Below, piece after piece: positions 10,316 to 18,653 of a stretch of 23,886 nucleotides of DNA. The stretch comes from Chara braunii. Lineage: Eukaryota > Streptophyta > Charophyceae > Charales > Characeae. The stretch spans positions 261,125 to 285,010 of the forward strand of contig BFEA01000659.1 in assembly GCA_003427395.1 (NCBI GenBank), given 5' to 3'. The notes beneath the pieces are model-generated. The model did no database searches. It was not told where the DNA came from and saw nothing but the letters and a program-made list of their open reading frames with translations. How positions within the stretch are numbered: position 1 is the stretch's first letter; each line of letters opens with the position of its first letter. Made by a program: the position numbers and the translations under genes.

Positions 10316-10356
10316 CCCTGGCCTGGTCTATGCTTTTGCGCTCGCAAACAGCCGTC

Positions 10357-11147
10357 ATGGATCAGAAGTCCGGGGAAACGGACGAGGCCTATCAGGCCCG
10401 GATGCTGCTTCTGATTACCGAAGCCAAGCAATGGTCGGATGCAGTAGCAGCCGCAACAAAGAAGAAGGCAGAGGACGCCGAGAAGGCACGTCTGTTGGCA
10501 ATTGAACAGCAGCGCCAGCAAGACGAGGCAGCAGCAAAGGCTGCCGATGAAGAACGACTTCAATGACGTGAGAAGATATTCAGCGGAGAGCGAGCTTTGC
10601 TCTCAATGGCAGCGGACTGGCGGGCCGAGGCTGAGAATGGGAAGCTGGAAGAGAGTGGAAACAAGATCGCTCTACTCCTCTCCCATCTCATGGACCTCCT
10701 GGCCACGTGCATTGCACAACAGGAGGACATTCACAACCTCGACGACGCGGTTCAGACACACAATCAGGTGTTTGATCAACTCACCGGCCGCCTCCAGCAG
10801 CTGGAACAAACCGTCGCCGCCCCCATTGCCAGCTCTTCCAACACCTCCGATCGCCTCGAGGCATTGCAGATTGACGTCAGATCCCTCAAGGACGGCGTGC
10901 AGTTACAGCAAACCGCAACGCAACAGTTGGAGCAGCGGATCTGTACTTCCGCCAACCACTCGAGCTCGGAACCGCGATAACTCCAAAGTTCGATGGGCAG
11001 GAGATCTTCTGCGACTTGACGAAGACGGACCCGATTCCATGGTTCCGCAAGTTCGAGCTCACGTTGCAGCTACACTACGTCAGCGATGTCGGCGCGAATA
11101 CCCTTACAAGGGTATCCGCCCTGGTTTTTGCAAATGACAGAAAGTAA
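10357..11147 (+). pseudogene. Ty3/gypsy-like gag fragment, broken
   Basis: From the ATG at 10357 (MDQKSGETDEAYQARM) the frame encodes an Ala/Lys/Glu/Gln-rich, strongly helical region (EKARLLAIEQQRQQDEAAAK), then a coiled-coil-like stretch (QTHNQVFDQLTGRLQQLEQT, EALQIDVRSLKDGVQLQQTA). A TGA at 10564-10566 interrupts it (RLQ-stop-REK; CGA to TGA would explain it). The frame ends at 10980, but the next frame continues with ITPKFDGQEIFCDLTKTDPI, PWFRKFELTLQLHYVSD, the usual opening of a retrotransposon capsid region, up to a stop at 11147. It resembles gag proteins I associate with Chara retrotransposons. No protease, RT, integrase or LTR was found nearby, so only the gag start survives. Confidence 0.72.
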
Positions 11148-11485
11148 GTTTGGATCAAGATAGACCGTCCGTGACTTACCTTGACTAAGGTAGAGGGTAC
11201 GTGGGCGCGCAGTCTTAAGGCGCGCGTGTGATCTTCTCTTTCGTTTGGTCTGACTCTTTGGTTATTACAATTTGCTTTGAGTTCGACATATGTACCATTA
11301 ACGGTCGGGAGGGTATGCTGTATAGCATACATGGTAACCATGGCGCAGTCCGAACGAGCCTGCGCAGGTGTTCATAGGCAGCGCGCTCAGTTGTAGGTGG
11401 GAATAAAGGCCCGGGCTGTTTTTCCCAGATCTGGGCACTACGCCATATCATCTTTTGTTGAAATTCGCGCAGGTCAGTCCCAGGC
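11148..11485. other. Non-coding stretch with clustered palindromes
   Basis: No gene is visible. Perfect inverted repeats occur at 11313-11330 (GTATGCT, 4-nt loop, AGCATAC) and directly after it at 11331-11341 (ATGGT-A-ACCAT). A 6-bp hairpin, TACCTT/AAGGTA, lies at about 11177-11192. Confidence 0.5.
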
Positions 11486-11558
11486 TTCGGCTTAGCCCTA
11501 TAGGTTACGGCACTGGACTATTGCTGCGAAGGTATGGGGATCGAGGCCAGCGGGCGGC
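11486..11558 (+). other. tRNA-like sequence (tRNA pseudogene or SINE head)
   Basis: TAGCCCTATAGGTTA at 11493-11507 matches an RNA polymerase III A box, and GGATCGAGGCC at 11538-11548 matches a B box (one mismatch to GGTTCGANNCC). They are 45 nt apart, as in tRNA genes. A short D stem (GCC/GGC) with GG in its loop, followed by ACTGGACTATT, resembles a real tRNA. The acceptor, anticodon and T stems contain several mismatches, so this is not a functional tRNA. It could be a decayed tRNA or the head of a tRNA-derived SINE. Confidence 0.42.
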
Positions 11559-11726
11559 AGCATAGGAGCGTTGGAGCATTGAAGGCGCTGAGGGGTTGAG
11601 GGTCCCGCGGGACTATCCTCCTTGGTTTTATGGAGGAAGGCCGGTTGCGGGTCTGCTTGGTTGGGCCAGGGAAGTAGCGGTAGGTCCCGCCCCTTTGAAC
11701 TGTTATTATTTTTGATATTTTCAGCC

Positions 11727-11750
11727 TTTTTTTTTTTTTTTTTTTTTTTT
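11727..11750 (-). repeat. Poly-T run with adjacent polyadenylation-like signals on minus strand
   Basis: Twenty-four T on the plus strand. Read on the minus strand, two AATAAA motifs lie within about 20 nt before the 24 A. This is the pattern expected at the 3' end of a retroposed polyadenylated transcript. No coding sequence is recognisable to the right on the minus strand, so its source is unknown. Confidence 0.5.
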
Positions 11751-12870
11751 GCCTTTATTTTGTTTTATTTTTGGAATACTTGCAACCGCTCAGGCTCCGG
11801 TAGACGCATGGGCCGTTACTGCGGCGGAGTCCGAGGGACTCTCCTCAACTTTGGACTTCGAAGTTATAATTGGACGTTTGCTACCACCGCATAAGGTTTG
11901 AGGAGGAGTGTGCCTTGGGGCCCGAAAGGTAGGGGACTGAGCCGCCAGCACGGTAAGAGAGGCAGACTCGGTAGGCACAACGAGCCAAGGATAGCAAAGC
12001 AGAGATGTGCGGCCGCCATACAGGCTGTTTTTTAGGCTTGGGTGTGAGTCGTGTTCCCCAATCGCCCGGCGCCTCTCATCATCAGGGTGGTTGACGAGCA
12101 AAGTCGGTCGGTATATGCCCCTTTAACGGACAACGACTACGCTGGCGTGAGGGTTGAAGCTTGATTGGAAGTGAGCAAGTAGCACAGCGGGTGACGGGTA
12201 CTAGGCATAAAGAGGGCCGCACCACTTGCACGACGATGTTGTTGGTGTGGGGACCGTCCTTCGGGGGTCGGACAGACGGACCGGGGCGTTAGACTGTGGC
12301 AGCCAGTCTATAGGGAACCCGCCACTAACAATAGAGTTCCGTCCGAGTGCCTGCTGCTACCCCGGGCCAGAGCCAGTAGACCCCACAGTAGGCCGTGTCC
12401 CGGTGATCGCTGTAGCAACGACTAAGACTGAGCGGTCGAGCGTAGGCCAGGCGCCTTGGCATCTTACGCTGTCTGACGGGCTGAATTGGGAGTAAGCTAT
12501 TGCTCATTTCCTAGTTGACTTCGGCTCTCGAGAGTATCGTTCCACTACTAGTATCGGCCACACTCGTCTTCGGTGTTCGCGTTGGAGTACGGTTTAGTGC
12601 AGCTGCGCTAGCTCGACTGGTGAGGTACGACAGGCGGTTATGGAGGCGGTGCAGCTACGGGCATTTAGGCAGCGAAGGATTTAGGCAACGGAAGAGCAGG
12701 GGAGAAGCGAGCAAATAGAGAAGGGGAGGCGGGGTGAAGCGCTGTGGAGGAGGCAGAGTGACGGGTTGGTGAGACAAGATACGGGTGCAGAAAAGGTGAG
12801 TGTACCCGGTCGTGATCTGTGACCGGATCCGTCTACAGGTTGAGGACGAGGATTCTGACGGCGGAAAGAA
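11751..12870. other. Intergenic stretch without a recognisable gene
   Basis: Only short ORFs (at most about 100 codons) with no familiar motif occur on either strand. No tandem repeat or long inverted repeat stands out. Confidence 0.5.
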
Positions 12871-12871
12871 G

Positions 12872-13138
12872 CTATGGTGGGGCAAAGATTACTGTTTTTG
12901 CCCATTCCTTGATGGAATTGGGCGATCTAAGTGTCGGAACCAGTGTTTTTTGAGGGAGCGAGCCCGGATTTAGTGTTAGTTTTGATGGTGCGTCAGTAGA
13001 TTTGGAGTTAGTAGAGGAAATGGTGCGCGGAGAGATGGCAGTGGGGGAGAAGAGGTGAGGGGAGAAAAACGTCGACCTCACCCGTTTCTTGACGAAAACG
13101 GGCTTGAGAGGTTTTGTTTTGGGTTTTTTTTGGGCCTG
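12872..13138 (-). pseudogene. Possible coding remnant with a duplicated 14-residue motif
   Basis: A minus-strand frame runs from about 13138 to a stop at 12872, Lys/Pro-rich then Ser/Thr/Pro-rich. It contains two related peptides exactly 60 codons apart: KPVFVKKRVRSTFF (about 13105-13064) and SPNSIKEWAKTVIF (about 12925-12884). Their DNA (13081-13102 and 12901-12922) also looks hairpin-like, CCC-loop-GGG in both. IKEWAK-type sequence occurs in gag-like ORF1 proteins of plant LINEs, so it might be an ORF1 remnant into which LINE-B inserted. This is weak; the ORF could be chance. Confidence 0.25.
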
Positions 13139-13239
13139 CGAATTGAATGGCGATGCCTATTTCGACGGTGGAGGGCTAGTTTGTGAGCGGTAGAGGATAG
13201 GACTGCGCGAGGTATGAGGAAGAAAGATGAATGAGACTG

Positions 13240-13660
13240 GGGGAGTGTCCCCCTCCTCGTCTATCGCCCAATGGACCATCTCAAACCTGGAGTCTGGGGG
13301 TATCCAAATTGCTACCCCCACTGATCCAGGCCTGGGGGCGTGGGCTTTGATCGCCAAATGAGGCCAGACCTTCTTATGGGCTCTGTCGTGTTCTGGTTTA
13401 TCCTGCAGGTGGGTTTCCTGCACGCATATCACGTCTGGCCAATTTCTCCCTCCCACTCCCCTAAGTTGGTCCCAGATGGCCTGACATTTTTCTGGGTTGT
13501 GGGTTGCCAGGCCATTCACGTTAATAGAACGGAGGTCCAAGTCGGCCGTTCTGACACATTGTTTCCAAGCGGAGTTTCTACAATATAGTGTGTCCAAGTC
13601 AGTCATGTGCGTTGTCTGAGGGGTATTACTCACAGGGGGTGCCATTGCTTGATGTCCCAT
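13240..13660 (-). pseudogene. LINE-B ORF2 start: N-terminal half of APE endonuclease (inverted)
   Basis: The start at ATG 13660 is supported by an in-frame TGA two codons upstream. After a 40-residue leader the translation shows DLRSINVNGL (catalytic Asn47), PDVICVQETH (Glu82) and GSVGVAIWIPP, the first three blocks of a LINE APE endonuclease. Homology ends after MVHWAIDEEG at about 13243. The ORF continues to 13157, but that tail (Ser/Pro-rich) does not look like endonuclease and is probably flanking DNA read by chance. The rest of the domain is found on the opposite strand from about 14015. Confidence 0.85.
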
Positions 13661-14007
13661 GTGTCAAGTAGCAGGACTTTCTTCCGTAAGATCCTGCACA
13701 GACATCTGCGCACATCATCCTCAGACCAATAGTCACTGTTTTTGACTTTTGCACACTGTAGAGCAAGCAGCGCATTGTGGCTCAACCAGCGCAAGTCAGC
13801 AATTTTATTAGGTTCAAACAGCAAGTACAGGTCATTCCTTGCCATCTGTAGATCGCTGCCTGCAAATCTCGTCGCTGCCCTCGCCCCGGGTGCGTAGTAG
13901 GTGGGTACAAAGGCCTTCATTTGGCTTGTAAAAGCTCTGTCCCTTTCCTTTGCGCCTGTAATCTGGGCCAGGAAATCCCATCCTTGCAATGTCACCCCTT
14001 GGAACTC
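13630..14007 (-). pseudogene. LINE-B ORF1, C-terminal part only (in inverted segment)
   Basis: The frame is open from about 14007 (EFQGVTLQGWDFLAQ) to a stop at 13630, with no ATG at its start, so it is the truncated C terminus of a longer protein. It reads through RDRAFTSQMKAFVPTYY, NDLYLLFEPNKIADLRWLSH and WSEDDVRRCLCRILRKK, a mixed charged and hydrophobic globular sequence. I do not recognise a domain. It is called ORF1 because it ends 31 nt inside the start of ORF2 on the same strand and in another frame, a common arrangement in bicistronic LINEs. The 5' truncation of the element falls at its upstream edge, at the inversion junction. Confidence 0.68.
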
Positions 14008-14397
14008 GAACTATTATGCATCTTGTGCATATGCTCCCCTAATACCATCGGTGAAAGGAGAACCTTCTTGGCCAACCTTGGGGCACGTGTCCCGGAAGGC
14101 ATCCCGCTGATCATTGCAGGGGACTTCAATGCCGCCCCTGATAGAAGGTATGATAGATGGAACCCTCAGGGATCCCCCGCCTTTGCGGCAGAGGAAGATG
14201 AGCAAATGATTGCCAACAAAATCTCGCGGTCTTCGACACCTTCCGCCGCCTACATCCTACGGACCGGACCTTTTCATGTGTTAGGGACAACGATCCGACG
14301 AGACTGTCCAAATCACGGATTGACCTCATTCTGATCTCCAATGACTTAGAAGGACCTCCGTTGGGCGGCCATTCTCCCACGAAGCCCGCACCCTGGC

Positions 14398-15146
14398 ATG
14401 GACCATAAAACATGTGGAATAATACTCACTATGAGGAAAAGACCGGACCAAGGTCCCGGTTTTTTTAAGCTGAACACCTCAATCCTCAAAGACCAACAAT
14501 TCAAACCAATGATCCAGCACGAATGGCAGTTTTGGCGCCAACAAAAAACTCACTTTGATTCCTTCTCCACATGGTTCAACAATGGCCTTATGTTTTTGGC
14601 TGGGAAGTGCAAAGACTTTTCGAAAGCGAAAGCAGCGCTGAGACAGCAACAGGAATTTGCCACCCATGAAGAACTGCTGAGCCTGGAACACCAGGAAGAT
14701 TCGCACCTTCTCAGTGCACACATGCAAGAAGCAAAAGCCAAACTTCTCCAATATGCACAACACAGATGGCAGAGCATCAGGATACGAGGGAAAATGACTA
14801 AATTTACTCAGGAAGCCACAATGGACACTCGCTTCTTTAGTATGGCGACGGCCCGAGCGAGACGCACGGTAATCGAAGCATTGTACGACTAGGACAGCGT
14901 AGATGGATCCATAGCAACAAATACCGCGCACTGCATTCTTATCACACGAAGATTCTTTAAACAACTGTACACATCCCAAATCCCGGCTACGCGAGGGGAG
15001 GCATGGATGAGAGAGCTGGATGAATTCCTGGCTCCTATGGATAAACACCTTTCCCAGACACAGCGTGATCAACTGGAGTGTCCCCTGACAAAGGATGAGA
15101 TATGGGCAGCACTGCTCAGGATGAAGGAAGAGAAAACCTGGTATTG
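14398..15146 (+). pseudogene. LINE-B ORF2 segment: endonuclease end and linker
   Basis: Begins MDHKTCGIILTM, holding the last catalytic Asp-His of the endonuclease, then GPGFFKLNTSIL, matching FFKLNTSLL of LINE-A. A Gln/Lys/Glu-rich helical linker with FFSMATARARRTVIEALYD follows. A TAG at 14890-14892 interrupts it; the same frame then continues with ITRRFFKQLYTSQIP, matching ASNFYQNLYAS of LINE-A, and with LTKDEIWAALLRM. It breaks by frameshift at about 15140, directly before PGIDGFPKEFWE, the entry to the RT domain. Confidence 0.85.
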
Positions 15147-15238
15147 ACGGCTTCCCCAAGGAGTTCTGGGAAACAATGTGGCCAGAATTGAGCACAGATC
15201 TGTGAGACTTCTATCAGAAGATTTGGGAGGACGAGGAA

Positions 15239-16432
15239 ATGGGGGAAGTTGTGGGGAAAGGGGTGTTGACCCTGCTATATGAGAAAGGGGATAAAATGAA
15301 CATTAGGAACTATAGACCAATTACTCTTCTTACAGTAGTTTACAAAATCCTTTCGAAAGCTTTGGCAAATCGCATGGCGGGAATACTGGCAGACGTGATT
15401 CATCGGGCCCAGACAGGGTTCATGACCGGCAGGAACATCCAAGAAAATATCCTGCTGGTAAACAAAATCGTCTGTCTGGCACGTAGACACCGAGCAAATG
15501 CCGCAATAGTCTTCATTGATTTCGAAAAGGCATATGACCACGTGGACTGGATTTTTCTGGACAAGTGCTTGGAAAAAATGAATTTTGGACCGTCCTTCAG
15601 ACGATGGGTAAACATCCTACACAAAAATGCCACCACATGTGTACAGGTAAACGGACTGGTGACACCTCCCTTCGAGATCCAACGATCGGTCAGGCAAGGA
15701 GACCCCATTGCCCCTTATCTCTTCCTAGTTATTATGGAGGCTCTCTCTACTAATCTAAGACATAACAAAGACCTGACTCGCATCAGGATTACTGATATCC
15801 CTGAGCAAGCGGTTCCCATCTGCTCCCTGTTTGCGGATGATCTCACTATTATGATAGAGGCAAACGCACATAATATGGAAGAAATTCAAGCGCTTATGAA
15901 CCGTTTTGGCAATGTCTCTGACATGACCGTCAACTGGGGGCAGAAAACGGTGGGTTGGTGGTTGCACCACCAGGGGGGCAGGCCACCAGAAAACCCACGT
16001 ATTACCTGGCTTCCCCCAGACAACCCCCTCAGAGTCCTGGGCACGTCAATCACAGCAAAAGGGAAACCCGTCATAAATGACGAATGGCTCACCAGTCCGG
16101 CACAGGCCAAGCTTGTGAATTGGAACCACAAACACACTTCAATTTTTGGGCGGGCCCTGGTCATCAACAATGTTGTGCTTGCCACCCTTTGGTATAAAGT
16201 CATCCTATGGCCTATGAGTAAAGGGGGACTCAGGACGCTCGAGCAACAATTGGCGGCCTTTATTTGGAGAGGGGACAGTAGCAATACCCACGCTATTAGC
16301 CACGTAGCGTGGGAATCAGTCATTCAGACCAAGGCTGGAGGGGGGCTTGGGATAGTGGATTCCTCTACGCAGTTTCAGGCCTTGAGCCTCCACTGGATCC
16401 AACATATTATCTTCGAGACCTCCTCCCCCTAG
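15239..16432 (+). pseudogene. LINE-B reverse transcriptase core (uninterrupted segment)
   Basis: This 397-residue open segment contains the whole RT core: TLLYEKGD, NYRPITLLTVVYKILSKALA, QTGFMTGRN, FIDFEKAYDHVDW with the first catalytic Asp (15512-15538), RSVRQGDPIAPYLFLVIMEA, FADD with the catalytic Asp pair (15830-15841), VNWGQKTVGWWL, FGRALVINN and GGLGIVDS. No catalytic motif is missing, unlike LINE-A. The Met at 15239 is internal: the frame is open back to a TGA at 15203 and homologous sequence precedes that. The TAG at 16430 aligns with a Trp codon of LINE-A (ELPWHEM versus TSSP-stop-APL), so TGG to TAG is the likely change. Confidence 0.92.
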
Positions 16433-17779
16433 GCTCCCCTGGCTCTGAGGCAAATCGCGGCGCTGGCCCCGGAGGCCCCGCCAGAAATTGACCCCCTCAT
16501 TTGGGTTGAGGACAGATATTGGAGACTCCCTAAGAAACAAAAGAACAGTGACCCGGCTGACGAGCATTGGATACGCCTTCTACGCACGTGGAGGAAGCTC
16601 TCATGCCCCGACCGCTCCGCACCGGACAGATGGGAGGAGATATTTAGACAACCCTTGTTCGGCAATAGATTAATCACAGACTCCCTCGGCCAGGTGAGGA
16701 ACAACTCAGACTCGCCATGGAAAATTTGGGCAAAACATGGAGTGTTAAGGGTCGGGGACCTTTGGGATGGGGAAAGCGGTGAATGGAAAAGTACTGCGAG
16801 CATGAAAGGATGCCTGCGCTATTGTCATTCACTGGACTCATCAATGGAGGAGCTCATAGAAAGCTTTCCCATCCAATGGTACACCACGCTAAAAAAAGGT
16901 CCAACACTGGAAGTGGACGATTGGGTGGGGCTGCCTGATCACGTATCACAGGTAGGCCGCGTACACATAGCGGACCAAACCCAAATTTTGGCTGAATTGT
17001 ACGATGTCACCGAAACAGGCCAACTACGAGTGTGTAGCCTACCTTTCATATGGAAAAGGAAATCGGAAGTCTATCGCATTAGGGTGGTAGAAGAAGAGAA
17101 AGGCGGAAGAGTGTATCACCCAATGACTCCGATCGATCCCCAGGAATGGAGGTGGTCATGGCAAGGCTGGGGAAGGCGGGGACAAGGGGACGGAAAGGCG
17201 GTGCCTTTAGCTGCCCTTAAGACAAAGACGGTCTATCGAATGCTCAGACCCAAACGTGGGCTGCGAGACGTGGTCGAGGACAGATGGCAGCGCCACCTTA
17301 ATATAGATAGAAACATGCTCAAACCGATTAAATGGTTCAAAGAGTATCAGAAAAGACCGGCAAAGATCTCCTCTCTCCAAAGGCAAATTGTCCACCAATG
17401 CCTGCCAACCAACGACTGGCTGGTTGATCACACGCAGCTGGAACAGCAAGGAAGGGCGCTCCCTTGGTGGCGGAGCTGCCGCCAAAATTTCCCCGGGAAA
17501 AGGCGCCCTGAGACGATAGAGCACATCTTCCTACAATGCCCTGCTGCCGTCTTACTATGGCGATGGTGGGAGAGGATCTGGCGGCATATTGTTCCAGGCT
17601 TATCATGGCCTTGGGACTGGAGGGCAATTCTGGTGGGGCATTGTCCCCAGCTTCAGGACAATGTTTTTGCAGCAAATATGTACTCCCTGGGCAGACGTAC
17701 TGTTCTCTGGACTATATGGTGGAGAAGGTGCATTATAGAATTGGAGGGGGCTAGGGGGGAAGAGGGGGAAGTCATATAG
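16433..17779 (+). pseudogene. LINE-B ORF2 segment: connection and zf-RVT-like region
   Basis: Same frame as the RT core and open from the codon after the TAG at 16430. It begins APLALRQIAALAPEAPP, then EEIFRQPLFGNRLITDSLGQ (RQPLFGNPLLTDDNG in LINE-A) and FPIQWYTTLKKGPTLEVDDW (VPLKWALLLKSKP in LINE-A). Near the C terminus KISSLQRQIVHQCLPTNDWL leads to the zinc-binding-like cluster: Cys at 17477, then EHIFLQC with His at 17522 and Cys at 17537. The second Cys of the usual C-x2-C is Asn here (CRQN). The tail ILVGHCPQ...TVLWTIWWRRC matches the LINE-A tail. A TAG ends the segment at 17777. Confidence 0.88.
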
Positions 17780-17806
17780 CAGATACGACTACTTCAGCAC
17801 GAGATT

Positions 17807-18136
17807 ATGGCACAATGGCAGAGGGTTAAGGAAAACCTGGAGCAGGTGCACAACAAGATGGACATCGACAAACTGATCTCCCAGTTCTGCGTGGACTGGC
17901 TGGGGGGGAGGAGAGAGGGCTGGGTCGCGAGGGTAAGCTGGACAGGAGACGGACTGGACCAGTCGACGGAAGATGGACACGGAGAGGGACGAGAGGAAGA
18001 ATGGGAAAGAGACTATCAGCTTCACTTCAAGGACTGGATAAAAGTGGATCCCAGAGAACAGTTGAAACCAGCCCGGGATTTCCCTGATCCCTTTCCCCCT
18101 CACCCGCTGGCCCTGGAGGAATATGTGGGGGGTTAG
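17807..18136 (+). pseudogene. LINE-B ORF2 C-terminal tail beyond in-frame TAG
   Basis: This segment is in the same frame as the preceding one and separated only by the TAG at 17777-17779, with nine sense codons (QIRLLQHEI) before its Met. It is charged (VKENLEQVHNKMDIDKLISQ, Asp/Glu-rich later) and ends at 18136 with ALEEYVGG. It is most simply the natural C terminus of ORF2 beyond a nonsense mutation. The alternative is that the TAG is the real stop and this is 3' UTR, but codon-like continuity and the lack of other stops favour the first reading. Confidence 0.62.
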
Positions 18137-18416
18137 GGGGGGACTAGTGGAGGACCAGTAGTAGGTCCCCTCTGCATTTTTCGTGTCAGTTTTTTTTCGT
18201 GTTGTTCTGTTTTTTTTCTGTTTCTTTCTTTTGCGTTCTCCTATGGTCCTTTTGTCAATTCTTAGACAGTCTCAGATACCCTCAGGCATCCTCAGGAGGA
18301 TGGGTGGTAGAGTGACCAGGAAGGCGGGCAGGGGACCGAACAAGGACTACTGGTGCCCCCCAGTAATCATGTTGGGCCCCTGCCCTGGGTCTCGATTTGG
18401 ACAATACAGGAGTGAG

Positions 18417-18501
18417 GGGACGCTGGACCCGGTTTCCAACAGTTTTTTGTCTTTGAGGATGTTCATTCTGTATACGGGACGCTGGACCCGTTTTCCAGCA
18501 G
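18417..18501 (+). repeat. Direct repeat in LINE-B 3' UTR
   Basis: Two 26-nt copies, 18417-18442 and 18476-18501, differ at two positions and share GGGACGCTGGACCC. Each copy contains CTGG...CCA(A/G)CAG, which could itself form a small hairpin. Confidence 0.85.
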
Positions 18502-18542
18502 ATGATGCTCCCCACCAATAGATGGAGCCTCTCCCCGGGTGG

Positions 18543-18572
18543 TAGTGGTGTCTGCTCTTACCAGCACCACTA
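18543..18572 (+). promoter_or_regulatory. 3'-terminal stem-loop of LINE-B
   Basis: TAGTGGTG (18543-18550) and CACCACTA (18565-18572) form a perfect 8-bp stem with a 14-nt loop, 22 nt before the poly(A). LINE-A has an 8-bp stem-loop in the same relative place. A role in RT recognition of the RNA is inferred from position. Confidence 0.5.
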
Positions 18573-18593
18573 ACACTGGTGGGGGTGTTTCCA

Positions 18594-18594
<1 letters not shown>

Positions 18595-18651
<57 letters not shown>
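18595..18651 (+). repeat. Poly(A) tail of LINE-B
   Basis: Fifty-seven uninterrupted A close LINE-B and mark its 3' boundary and orientation. Long homopolymers are prone to sequencing error, so the exact length is uncertain. Confidence 0.95.

Positions 18652-18653
<2 letters not shown>

Larger units (their letters stand above)
14015..18136 (+). pseudogene. LINE-B ORF2, main part (endonuclease end - RT - C-terminal region)
   Basis: The direct-strand segment encodes the rest of the ORF2 polyprotein. A frameshift near 14035 leads to NTIGERRTFL and IIAGDFNAAPDRR (GDFN motif), another near 14240-14290 precedes SKSRIDLILIS, and another near 14400 leads to DHKTCGIILTM (catalytic Asp-His). From 14398 the frame is open to a TAG at 14890 and continues past it to ~15140, where it shifts once more. 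From ~15145 to 18136 a single frame persists, interrupted only by TGA at 15203, TAG at 16430 and TAG at 17777. The long preserved frame suggests decay mainly by point mutation. The element cannot make intact protein. Confidence 0.9.
18137..18594 (+). other. LINE-B 3' UTR
   Basis: Between the last ORF2 stop and the poly(A) there are 458 bases. They include a T-rich start, two 26-nt direct copies (18417-18442 and 18476-18501, two mismatches, core GGGACGCTGGACCC) and a stem-loop close to the tail. No ORF of note is present. Confidence 0.75.
13240..18651 (+). mobile_element. LINE-B: 5'-inverted, 5'-truncated non-LTR retrotransposon
   Basis: The direct part (about 14015-18651, plus strand) has the second half of an APE endonuclease, RT, a C-terminal region, a 3' UTR and a poly(A) tail. 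To its left, about 13240-14000 carries the upstream part of such an element on the minus strand: the C terminus of ORF1, then the ORF2 start and first half of the endonuclease. The inverted piece stops (after AIDEEG) almost exactly where the direct piece begins (CAYAP), and the two halves together make one endonuclease. That is the expected product of twin priming during insertion. No convincing target-site duplication was found. LINE-B belongs to a different family from LINE-A. Confidence 0.88.

Noticed and set aside
10502-11137. 211-codon plus-strand ORF
   Set aside because: It overlaps the gag frame, is Ser/Arg-rich and lacks motifs, while the other frames give coherent gag sequence. It is a shadow frame.
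10040-11300. Complete LTR retrotransposon around the gag fragment
   Set aside because: No long direct repeats flank it, and no primer-binding site, protease, RT or integrase was found in the window.
11486-11558. Functional tRNA gene
   Set aside because: Promoter boxes and D arm fit, but acceptor, anticodon and T stems have too many mismatches.
14479-15195. 238-codon minus-strand ORF
   Set aside because: It is antisense to the LINE-B ORF2 linker, which aligns with LINE-A on the plus strand.
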